In this document: positions 50,910 to 58,058 of the stretch, one piece after another | How the letters are laid out: every line of letters begins with the position of its first letter | How positions within the stretch are numbered: position 1 is the stretch's first letter | DNA from: Hyphomonadaceae bacterium UBA1933 | Lineage (GTDB): Bacteria; Pseudomonadota; Alphaproteobacteria; Caulobacterales; Aquidulcibacteraceae | Length of the DNA: 64,000 nt | Assembly: GCA_002337085.1 (NCBI GenBank) | Contig: DDFH01000006.1 | Span: forward strand, 1,207,098-1,271,097 | Reading direction: 5' to 3' | Notes under the pieces: generated by a model | The model's database searches: none | Seen by the model: only the letters and a program-made list of their open reading frames with translations | What the model was told of the DNA's origin: nothing | Program-made: the position numbers and the translations under genes

Positions 50910-51099
50910 TATCCGAATTTACAATGCGAAATTCATGCCAAGTGTTAGTTTGGCTAATTATTTGTATTTAAAGGAAAAATAATATTAATTTCTGATAATA
51001 AATTACCTATTAGGCAATTTTTGCCCAATTGATTAAATTTTATCAAATGCTTATAGTAAATTAACCAAATATTATGAATAGAAACCTATATTTTAAAGC

Positions 51100-51516
51100 A
51101 TGAAAATCGAAGGCGTTTCATCATCTGTGGCAGCACAAAATAAGAAAGCAGAAAAAATCGCTGCTTCTGGTTTTGCTGTGCCTAATCAGGCAGCACCAAA
51201 GGCCGGTGCGGCGCAAACGCCAATTCCATCAAGTGCGATAAGTTCTCTTGATTCACTTTTGGCACTTCAGGCAGAAGACACACCACAAGAACGCCGCCGC
51301 CGCGCAATTTCTCGTGCTGATTCGCTTTTGGATCAGCTTGATGATTTGCGGGTTGCAACGCTTTCTGGTCGGGTGATGCATTCACAAATCTCAAAACTTG
51401 CGTCATCGTTGCGTGAGCGCCTCGAAGGTGTTGATGACGAAAAATTGCAATCAATTCTGGATGATATCGAATTGCGTGCAGAAGTTGAATTAGCCAAGCT
51501 AGAGAAAAGTTTGTAA
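51100..51516 (+). CDS. fliX: Flagellar assembly regulator FliX
   Basis: A 138-aa alphaproteobacterial protein. The family core is in the second half: LLALQAEDTPQERRRRAISRADSLLDQLDDLR and ILDDIELRAEVELAKLEKSL; the first 50 residues are disordered. In Caulobacter FliX couples early basal-body assembly to class III/IV gene expression by acting on the sigma54 activator FlbD. Divergent from flgI; the 190-bp gap holds a TTAACCAAA (near CtrA half site) at 51061. Confidence 0.9.
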   Translation: MKIEGVSSSVAAQNKKAEKIAASGFAVPNQAAPKAGAAQTPIPSSAISSLDSLLALQAEDTPQERRRRAISRADSLLDQLDDLRVATLSGRVMHSQISKLASSLRERLEGVDDEKLQSILDDIELRAEVELAKLEKSL

Positions 51517-51641
51517 TTCTTCGCGCCGTCATCTGCTAAAAAAACAAACTTCGCGACATATTTACACATAAAATACAGTAGAAGCAGTTTGTCAAAAGAC
51601 CGCACTACGACTATATGCGCAAACTAAATAAAGCATACATG

Positions 51642-51679
51642 GCACTTTGGGAATTCTAGTGCACTTTGAGGATTCTAGT
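51642..51679. repeat. 19-bp tandem duplication in the dksA leader
   Basis: GCACTTTGGGAATTCTAGT is followed directly by GCACTTTGAGGATTCTAGT (two differences). It lies 19-56 bp before the dksA ATG; the second copy contains GATTC, a CcrM site, the first does not. Confidence 0.75.
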
Positions 51680-51697
51680 ACTGGTGGAGGGCTGAGG

Positions 51698-52168
51698 ATG
51701 ACGCAAATTACATCCAATGAATTTAGCGCAGATGTTAGCGAAAAGATCCGTAAAATGGACGAAGATCTGGGCAATTATATACCAACTGATGACGAACCAT
51801 TCATGAATGAACGTCAGCTTCAATTTTTCCGCGTTAAGCTTGAAAAATGGAAAGCTGATATTCTCGCTGATAGCCAAAATACAATTTCTCACCTGCAAAT
51901 TGATTCAATCAACTTGCCGGATTCAATTGACCGCGCGTCTGCTGAAACCGAAAAAGGTATTGAACTTAGAACCCGTGACCGTCAACGTAAACTTATCGCC
52001 AAAATTGATGAAGCGTTGAAACGTATTGATGAAGGCGAATATGGCTATTGTGAAGAAACCGGTGAGCCGATTTCACTTGGCCGCTTGATTGCCCGTCCGA
52101 TTGCGACACTCTCATTAGAGGCGCAAGAGCGGCATGAGCGCCAAGAGAGAGTTCATAGAGACGATTAA
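51698..52168 (+). CDS. dksA: RNA polymerase-binding transcription factor DksA
   Basis: A 156-aa regulator that enters the RNA polymerase secondary channel and, with ppGpp, controls rRNA and stress promoters. A coiled coil (about 45-105, with the tip region NLPDSIDRASAETEKG carrying the Asp-x-x-Asp/Ala element) is followed by the C-terminal region YGYCEETGEPISLGRL and ATLSLEAQERHERQERVH. The four-Cys zinc finger is reduced to one Cys, as in other alphaproteobacterial DksA proteins. ATG 51698 has GGAGGG upstream; the frame is open from 51647. Confidence 0.94.
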   Translation: MTQITSNEFSADVSEKIRKMDEDLGNYIPTDDEPFMNERQLQFFRVKLEKWKADILADSQNTISHLQIDSINLPDSIDRASAETEKGIELRTRDRQRKLIAKIDEALKRIDEGEYGYCEETGEPISLGRLIARPIATLSLEAQERHERQERVHRDD

Positions 52169-52203
52169 TAATTCGTACTTTGATGCATTTTTTGATGAAT
52201 ATG

Positions 52204-52234
52204 GGGCAGTTTATGCAATTGCCCTATTTTTTTT
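52204..52234 (+). terminator. dksA terminator
   Basis: Stem GGGCAGTT / AATTGCCC (one G-U) with loop TATGC and a run of eight T. Confidence 0.8.
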
Positions 52235-52273
52235 GTTATGATTTCGGGTAAAAGACGCAAGTTCTGGCAAATT

Positions 52274-52350
52274 GGCCTCATAGCTCAGCTGGATAGAGCA
52301 TCCGCCTTCTAAGCGGACGGTCACAGGTTCGAATCCTGTTGAGGTCGCCA
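52274..52350 (+). tRNA. tRNA-Arg (UCU anticodon)
   Basis: A 77-base tRNA with encoded CCA. Acceptor stem GGCCTCA pairs with TGAGGTC (one G-U); the D-arm has AGCTCAGCTGGATAGAGC; the anticodon loop CTTCTAA gives TCT at 34-36; the T-arm has GGTTCGAATCC. Standard fold, decoding AGA/AGG arginine codons. Confidence 0.96.
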
Positions 52351-52516
52351 TTCTTTTCAAAAACCGCTTTTCCAAAGATATTATTGGCTATTAACTAACC
52401 AGGACGCCTGTTTTTTAATATTTTATGCCATTTGCATAGAATATTTGTGTTTTCGCCTGATTTTATCACAATTCTGTGCCAAGATGTCGGGTGAAAAATT
52501 GGTGCGAAGAATCAAA

Positions 52517-53011
52517 ATGAAAAAGATGATTTTGCCGTTGGTGGCGTTTTTATCTGCTTGTAGCTTTATTGGTAATGAGCCGCCAAAAATTAAATCTACC
52601 AATGTGCCTGAAACTGATCTTGAGTATGTTTATTATAATTTCGACATTTATTCCCAAGACTTTACTGCGGATAGGAATGTTTTGGGTATCGCAGAGGCGA
52701 TAAAGGATACTGTAAAGTCGCTTCAGTTGCAGAAAAACAGCGAATATAAAAATATAAAATATGTTGATTTTAATTTCCGGCTCGTAAATCCGCAAAAGTC
52801 GAGTGAGACACTCGACTACGCAGAATTTGTTATTCCTTATAATATTGCAATGAAGGCAAATATAAATAATTTAAAACCTATTGATTACCTTGATATGGAA
52901 AACGACTTTTGGTTCAAAGACGAAATGAGCAATGTGGTTGTCGAAAGTTTCTGTGCCGATTTACGTTTTGGGCCCAGTCGTTTTTGTAATCTGGTTGATG
53001 CAGGTGTTTAA
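52517..53011 (+). CDS. Putative lipoprotein
   Basis: A 164-aa protein starting MKKMILPLVAFLSACSF: a lipoprotein signal with lipobox LSAC (Cys15). The mature part is strand-rich, with LEYVYYNFDIYSQDFT and NIKYVDFNFRLVNPQKSS, and ends in a Cys-containing segment. No family recognised. ATG 52517 is preferred to the earlier in-frame ATG at 52445, which would bury the lipoprotein signal. The 348-bp region before it holds the dksA terminator and tRNA-Arg. Confidence 0.65.
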   Translation: MKKMILPLVAFLSACSFIGNEPPKIKSTNVPETDLEYVYYNFDIYSQDFTADRNVLGIAEAIKDTVKSLQLQKNSEYKNIKYVDFNFRLVNPQKSSETLDYAEFVIPYNIAMKANINNLKPIDYLDMENDFWFKDEMSNVVVESFCADLRFGPSRFCNLVDAGV

Positions 53012-53097
53012 GTAAGGTTTTAAACGCCGTTATAATGAATTTTGCCCTTTACAAATTTTGTAAATTTTGTAGGCACATAATGGAATGAGAGGGAAAT

Positions 53098-53403
53098 ATG
53101 GGCGCACGTATTTATTCACCTGCGAAAAATCCGTTACAATCAGGTCGAGGGAAACTTGGCATTTGGGTTCTTGAATTTGAACCACAAGGCGCAAAGACCA
53201 AAGACCCACTTATGGGCTGGACTTCGTCAGCCGATACTCTGCAACAATTGAAGATGACATTTCATTCAAAAGAGGCGGCAATTGAATATGCCACCAAAAA
53301 CAACATTCCATATGATGTAGAAGAGCCAAAGCCGGTTAAACGTATTATCCGCGCTTATGCCGATAATTTTTCAATGAACCGTAAAGAGCCTTGGTCACAT
53401 TAA
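53098..53403 (+). CDS. NDUFS4-like complex I accessory subunit
   Basis: A 101-aa bacterial homolog of the mitochondrial 18-kDa subunit (NDUFS4): ARIYSPAKNPLQSGRGKLGIWVLEFEP, MGWTSSADTLQQLKMTF, KEAAIEYATKNNIPY and the C-terminal YADNFSMNRKEPWSH all match. It is an accessory part of NADH:ubiquinone oxidoreductase found in alphaproteobacteria and mitochondria, so it supports both aerobic respiration and the lineage call. No nuo genes are adjacent. Confidence 0.93.
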   Translation: MGARIYSPAKNPLQSGRGKLGIWVLEFEPQGAKTKDPLMGWTSSADTLQQLKMTFHSKEAAIEYATKNNIPYDVEEPKPVKRIIRAYADNFSMNRKEPWSH

Positions 53404-53424
53404 AATTATTCTATTTATGATACA

Positions 53425-53455
53425 AAAAAGCCCTGCAATGCAGGGCTTTTGTTTT
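53425..53455. terminator. Terminator after the NDUFS4-like gene
   Basis: AAAAGCCCTG / CAGGGCTTTT, tight loop, T-rich tail; it serves both converging genes. Confidence 0.85.
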
Positions 53456-53472
53456 TGGGCAAGGCTTTTGTT

Positions 53473-53841
53473 TTAGGCGATAAGTTTTGGATTTGGCCCA
53501 TAAATATTTTCAGCCTCAGAATCCTTCACCATAAAGTAAATAAGAACAATCGCGCCGAATAGTGGGATAAGGGCAATCAAAAGCCACCAAGCGCTTTTGC
53601 CAATGTCATGCAATCTGCGGAATGAAACAGCAAGACCGGGAACCAATGCCACAAGGCCATAAAGACCACCCAAAGGGCCTGTTCCTACGCTTTTGAAAAC
53701 CACGTGATCAACTATTGCCAAAACAATTGCAACCACAATGTTTGCAAGCGTAAATAGCCAATATTCACGTCTGCGGGCGCGACCTTTAAAATCACTCCAA
53801 TTTAAAAAGACGCTCTTATAATTTTCAATGATTTCGTTCAT
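53473..53841 (-). CDS. DUF805 membrane protein
   Basis: A 122-aa inner-membrane protein of the DUF805 family: the start FLNWSDFKGRARRREYWLFTL, three to four hydrophobic helices, the family motif SFRRLHDIGKSAWWLL and the C-terminal YGPNP. Function unknown. Separate from uvrA by 66 bp on the same strand but downstream of nothing related. Confidence 0.9.
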   Translation of the reverse strand: MNEIIENYKSVFLNWSDFKGRARRREYWLFTLANIVVAIVLAIVDHVVFKSVGTGPLGGLYGLVALVPGLAVSFRRLHDIGKSAWWLLIALIPLFGAIVLIYFMVKDSEAENIYGPNPKLIA

Positions 53842-53906
53842 TAAAATCCCCTTATGTTAATTTTAGTTCATGATAACAGTGGAAAATGACAATGCAAGGA
53901 CATTTA

Positions 53907-56777
53907 CTATTTATTGCGCCGTTTCCGTCGTTGTTCATGGATTTCTAAGGTGTGTTTTAAATATTTTCCGGTGTGGGTATCGGTTTTGGCAACGTCTTCT
54001 GGTGTGCCTTGGGCAATGATTTGCCCGCCGCCATCACCACCTTCGGGCCCAAGGTCAATAATCCAATCGGCGGTTTTGATAACATCAAGATTATGTTCAA
54101 TAATAACGATGGTATTACCCCCTTCGGTAAGTTCTTGTAACACCTCCATCAACTTGCGTGTATCTTCAAAATGAAGCCCAGTGGTTGGTTCATCGAGAAT
54201 ATAGAATGTCCGCCCCGTAGAGCGGCGTGCAAGCTCTTTGGCAAGTTTAACCCGTTGCGCCTCCCCACCCGAAAGCGTGGTGGCTGGTTGCCCAATTTTT
54301 ATATAGCCAAGCCCAACACGGCTAAGGGTCAATAATTTGTCGCGAATTGCGGGAACTGCGCCAAAGAAATCTGCGCCTTCGTCAACCGTCATTTCAAGCA
54401 CATCGGCAATTGATTTGTTACGATAGCGAACATCAAGGGTTTCGCGATTATATCGATGCCCATTACACGTGTCACAAGTTACATAAACATCAGGTAAGAA
54501 GTGCATTTCAATTTTCTGAACCCCATCGCCCTGACATGCTTCGCAGCGTCCACCTTTAACGTTAAAACTAAAACGTCCTGGGCCGTAACCACGTGCCTTG
54601 GCTTCCGGTAAATTGGCAAACCATTGGCGTATTGGGTCAAAAGTTCCAGTATAGGTTGCGGGGTTGGAGCGCGGGGTGCGCCCGATTGGTGATTGGTCAA
54701 TATCAATCACTTTATCAAGATGGTGATACCCCTCTATATCCTCATATGGGGCAGGGTGTTCGGATGCACCATTAAGGCGGCGCGCCAGAATTTTATAAAG
54801 TGTTTCAATAATAAGTGTTGATTTCCCACCACCTGAAACCCCAGTGATACAAGTCATAAGGCCAAGCGGTAGATTAAGGGTAACGTTTTTAAGGTTATTC
54901 CCACTCGCCCCCTTTAATGTCAGCATCTTGTTTTTATTGGGTTTGCGGCGTTTAGCAGGAATTGGAACTTCTAGGTCGCCGCGTAAATAAGCCCCCGTGA
55001 TACTTTTAGGGTGGTTTTCAATATCTTTTGGTGTGCCTTGGGCGATAACTTCGCCGCCATGAATGCCGGCACGAAGCCCCATATCAATCACATGATCTGC
55101 GGTTAGGATTGCCTCTTCATCATGTTCAACCACCAAAACGCTATTACCCAAATCGCGTAAGCCTTTTAGTGATTCCAAAAGCAAAGTATTATCGCGCTGA
55201 TGCAGGCCAATCGATGGCTCGTCCAAAACATATAAAACCCCAGTTAGGCCAGAGCCAATTTGCGATGCCAGCCTGATACGTTGGCTTTCCCCACCCGATA
55301 ATGTTGCCGATCCACGGTGTAATGTTAAATAATCAAGCCCAACATTGACCAAAAAGCGCAATCTTTCACGAATTTCTTTGAGGATTCTTGCGCCGATTTC
55401 TTTTTGACGATCGCTTAGGACGTTGTTCAAATCTTCAAACCATTGGTGGGCATTACGGATTGAAAAAGTGCTGGCCTCACTAATATCAAGGGTATTGATT
55501 TTTACAGCCAATGCCTCAGGGCGCAGACGTTTACCGCCACAAGATGGGCAGGTTTGCGCCGATTGATATTTCTCCAAATCATCGCGTATCCAGTTAGAAT
55601 CGGTATCGCGCCAACGGCGTTCAAGATTTGGTAAAACCCCTTCAAAAACCTTGGTGGTTTCATAACGGCGATTGCCATCTTCATAGATAAATTGGATTTT
55701 TTCTTTGCCCGAACCATATATAATTGTTTTACGAGTTTCTGGCTTTAATTCTTTCCATGGTGTCGTAAGTTTATCGCCAAAATGTTCACAAATTGCTTGC
55801 AAGGTTTGGAAATAAAGTGGTGAATTGCCTTTTGACCACGGGGCAACCGCGCCATTTTGTATGGTTTTATCAGTCTCTGGAACAATTAAATCAGGGTCAA
55901 ATTTCAACTGCACCCCAAGCCCGTCACAAGTTTGGCAAGCGCCATTGGGGTTGTTGAATGAAAACAGCCGTGGTTCGATTTCGGCAATCGTAAAACCAGA
56001 GACTGGGCAGGCGAATTTTTGTGAGAAGATTATTGGTTCTTTTGTATTATCTTTGTCTGCATATTCAATAATCGCAATGCCATCGGCAAGTTTGCAAGCG
56101 GTTTCAAAACTATCGGCAAGGCGGGTTTCAAGGCCTTCTTTGACCACAATTCTATCAACCACAATTTCGATGGAATGTTTGAATTTTTTATCAAGTTCTG
56201 GCGCTTCGTCTAACGTATAAAATTCGCCATCAATGCGCGCGCGAGTAAGACCCTGTTTAATCCAGGATTTGATTTCGGTTTTAAATTCCCCTTTGCGGTC
56301 ACGCACAACGGGGGCAAGCAAATAAAGGCGTGAACCTTCGGGAAGCGCCATAACGCGATCAACCATTTGTGAAATTGATTGGCTTTCAATCGGTAAACCA
56401 GTTGCGGGAGAATAGGGGACGCCAACCCGCGCCCATAAAAGACGCATATAATCGTGAATTTCGGTTACCGTTCCCACGGTTGAGCGCGGGTTTTTGGATG
56501 TGGTTTTTTGTTCAATTGAAATTGCGGGTGATAGCCCCTCAATGGCATCAACATCGGGCTTTTGCATCATTTCAAGGAATTGGCGCGCATAGGCAGAAAG
56601 GCTTTCGACATAGCGTCTTTGCCCCTCGGCATAGATTGTATCAAAGGCAAGTGACGATTTGCCAGACCCCGACATTCCAGTTAAAACCACGAAACGGCCG
56701 CGTGGAATTTCAACATTGATATTTTTAAGATTATGTACGCGCGCACCGCGAATTCTTATAGTTTTGCTTTCGCTCAT
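53907..56777 (-). CDS. uvrA: UvrABC excinuclease subunit A
   Basis: A 956-aa damage-scanning ABC ATPase of nucleotide-excision repair. First ATP site GMSGSGKSSLAFD, second GVSGGGKSTL; signatures TLSGGESQR and TLSGGEAQR; zinc modules CPSCGGKRLRP and CEACQGDGVQKIEMHFLP. ATG 56777 (MSESKTIRI) gives the normal family start with AAGGAT upstream; the frame extends far into the ssb region in error. Divergent from ssb, a conserved arrangement, with a shared SOS box at 56830-56844. Confidence 0.97.
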   Translation of the reverse strand: MSESKTIRIRGARVHNLKNINVEIPRGRFVVLTGMSGSGKSSLAFDTIYAEGQRRYVESLSAYARQFLEMMQKPDVDAIEGLSPAISIEQKTTSKNPRSTVGTVTEIHDYMRLLWARVGVPYSPATGLPIESQSISQMVDRVMALPEGSRLYLLAPVVRDRKGEFKTEIKSWIKQGLTRARIDGEFYTLDEAPELDKKFKHSIEIVVDRIVVKEGLETRLADSFETACKLADGIAIIEYADKDNTKEPIIFSQKFACPVSGFTIAEIEPRLFSFNNPNGACQTCDGLGVQLKFDPDLIVPETDKTIQNGAVAPWSKGNSPLYFQTLQAICEHFGDKLTTPWKELKPETRKTIIYGSGKEKIQFIYEDGNRRYETTKVFEGVLPNLERRWRDTDSNWIRDDLEKYQSAQTCPSCGGKRLRPEALAVKINTLDISEASTFSIRNAHQWFEDLNNVLSDRQKEIGARILKEIRERLRFLVNVGLDYLTLHRGSATLSGGESQRIRLASQIGSGLTGVLYVLDEPSIGLHQRDNTLLLESLKGLRDLGNSVLVVEHDEEAILTADHVIDMGLRAGIHGGEVIAQGTPKDIENHPKSITGAYLRGDLEVPIPAKRRKPNKNKMLTLKGASGNNLKNVTLNLPLGLMTCITGVSGGGKSTLIIETLYKILARRLNGASEHPAPYEDIEGYHHLDKVIDIDQSPIGRTPRSNPATYTGTFDPIRQWFANLPEAKARGYGPGRFSFNVKGGRCEACQGDGVQKIEMHFLPDVYVTCDTCNGHRYNRETLDVRYRNKSIADVLEMTVDEGADFFGAVPAIRDKLLTLSRVGLGYIKIGQPATTLSGGEAQRVKLAKELARRSTGRTFYILDEPTTGLHFEDTRKLMEVLQELTEGGNTIVIIEHNLDVIKTADWIIDLGPEGGDGGGQIIAQGTPEDVAKTDTHTGKYLKHTLEIHEQRRKRRNK

Positions 56778-56829
56778 CTTAATCCTTGGATGGTGATATT
56801 TAGAATCAGCTTGATTTTTATTTATTTTA

Positions 56830-56844
56830 GAACATAATGTGAAC
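56830..56844 (-). promoter_or_regulatory. LexA SOS box between uvrA and ssb
   Basis: GAAC-ATAATGT-GAAC, the reverse complement of GTTC-N7-GTTC, the LexA site of alphaproteobacteria. It lies 53 bp upstream of uvrA and 112 bp upstream of ssb, where it could repress both genes until DNA damage. Confidence 0.75.
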
Positions 56845-56873
56845 AAAATATAGCGTGACAAGTGTAAAAACTC

Positions 56874-56901
56874 TTGCCACGATTTCGTAAACCTATATAA
56901 G
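56874..56901 (+). promoter_or_regulatory. Candidate sigma70-type promoter of ssb
   Basis: TTGCCA, a 16-bp spacer and TATAAG, about 55 bp before the ssb ATG and just downstream of the SOS box. Confidence 0.4.
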
Positions 56902-56955
56902 GGTTGGCTTAGTTTTTTTAAAGGGTAAAGCCCAAATTGTTGTATAAGGTGTAGT

Positions 56956-57447
56956 ATGGCTGGTTCGGTAAATAAAGTGATTTTGATTGGCAATTTGGGA
57001 CGTGACCCTGAGATTCGTTCATTCCCATCTGGCGACCGTGTTGCGAATTTTTCGATTGCGACTTCTGAAAACTGGCGTGACCGTAACACCGGTGAACGTA
57101 AAGAGCGTACTGAATGGCACAATATCGTGGTGCGCGGTGAAGGCTTGGTAAAAGTTGTTGAAAACTATGTGAAAAAGGGTTCAAAACTTTATATCGAAGG
57201 CTCTCTTCATACCCGTAAATGGCAGGATCAAAACGGTGTTGATAAATATACCACCGAAGTTGTTATTAGTGGTTTTGGTGGCTCTTTAACAATGCTTGAT
57301 GGTCGTTCTGGCGGCGGTGGCTCTTCTGATTCATATGGCGGTGGCGATGATTCTTACGGTAGCTCAAGCTATGGTGAACCGCGCCAAGGCAGTGGTGAAA
57401 AACAATCATTCTCTAATGACACCATTGATGATGATATTCCGTTCTAA
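56956..57447 (+). CDS. ssb: Single-stranded DNA-binding protein
   Basis: A 163-aa SSB: an OB-fold (about 1-110, SVNKVILIGNLGRDPEIRSF, ERTEWHNIVVRGE, KGSKLYIEGSLHTRKWQ), a Gly/Ser/Tyr-rich disordered linker, and the acidic tail DDDIPF that docks repair and replication partners. AAGGTG precedes ATG. Divergent from uvrA. Confidence 0.97.
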   Translation: MAGSVNKVILIGNLGRDPEIRSFPSGDRVANFSIATSENWRDRNTGERKERTEWHNIVVRGEGLVKVVENYVKKGSKLYIEGSLHTRKWQDQNGVDKYTTEVVISGFGGSLTMLDGRSGGGGSSDSYGGGDDSYGSSSYGEPRQGSGEKQSFSNDTIDDDIPF

Positions 57448-57491
57448 ATCATATAATATTGCGCTTTGCGTATTTATTTGACGAATGACTA

Positions 57492-57530
57492 TAAAATGGC
57501 TTAGTGAAAATTAAGCCATTTTATTTTGAG
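57492..57530 (+). terminator. ssb terminator
   Basis: Perfect 12-bp stem TAAAATGGCTTA / TAAGCCATTTTA, 8-base loop, T-rich tail. Confidence 0.75.
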
Positions 57531-57536
57531 GCAAAA

Positions 57537-57932
57537 ATGTCAGACTTTAAAACCTTTCACGGTTCATGCCATTGCGGCGCGGTTGAATTTGAGGTTCAGG
57601 CGCGAAATGACGAAGAAATTCGCGCCTGCACCTGTTCAATGTGTGAACGTACGGGCTTTATTCATTTAATCGTCCCAAATTCACGTTTTAAAATTATAAA
57701 GGGCGAAGAAAATCTTACCCATTATAAATTTAATACCGGCGTTGCCGATCATACATTTTGCAAGACTTGTGGCGTAAAATCATTTTATGTCCCGCGCTCT
57801 AATCCCGATGGAATGTCGGTTAATGTGCGCTGTATTGATGGCTATCCTGATTTGCCTTTTAAAACTGTCGCGCCCTTTAATGGCAAGAATTGGGAAGAAG
57901 AAAAGTCAATAAGGCATTTATCGCAGGATTGA
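57537..57932 (+). CDS. GFA-family (Gfa/CENP-V-like) zinc protein
   Basis: A 131-aa protein with the GFA pattern: CHCGAVEFEVQA, CTCSMCERTG, and HTFCKTCGVKSFYVPRS, five to seven Cys binding two zinc ions. The family is named for glutathione-dependent formaldehyde activation, but most members have no proven reaction. ATG 57537 with GAGG upstream is chosen over an earlier in-frame start at 57504 that overlaps the ssb terminator. Confidence 0.87.
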   Translation: MSDFKTFHGSCHCGAVEFEVQARNDEEIRACTCSMCERTGFIHLIVPNSRFKIIKGEENLTHYKFNTGVADHTFCKTCGVKSFYVPRSNPDGMSVNVRCIDGYPDLPFKTVAPFNGKNWEEEKSIRHLSQD

Positions 57933-57966
57933 TAATATTGGGGGTGGTATTTACCCACAGCCCGAT

Positions 57967-57995
57967 TTGTCGTTCCACTTCCAAACTGCTAGTAT
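57967..57995 (+). promoter_or_regulatory. Candidate gyrA promoter
   Basis: TTGTCG, a 17-bp spacer and TAGTAT, 64 bp before the TTG start of gyrA. Confidence 0.4.
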
Positions 57996-58058
57996 AAAAG
58001 ACCAATTATAAAAATATTCGATTCGTGCCAAAGGGCGCGAAAAACAAAAGGTATTATT

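Noticed and set aside
50910..51099. Sigma54 promoter or full CtrA box between flgI and fliX
   Set aside because: TGGC...TTTGT lacks the invariant GC at -12, and TTAA-N7-TTAA spacing does not fit; only a half-site-like TTAACCAAA is present.
56778..57122. N-terminal extension of UvrA into the ssb region
   Set aside because: The 115 extra residues are antisense to ssb and unlike any UvrA start; ATG 56777 has a ribosome-binding site.
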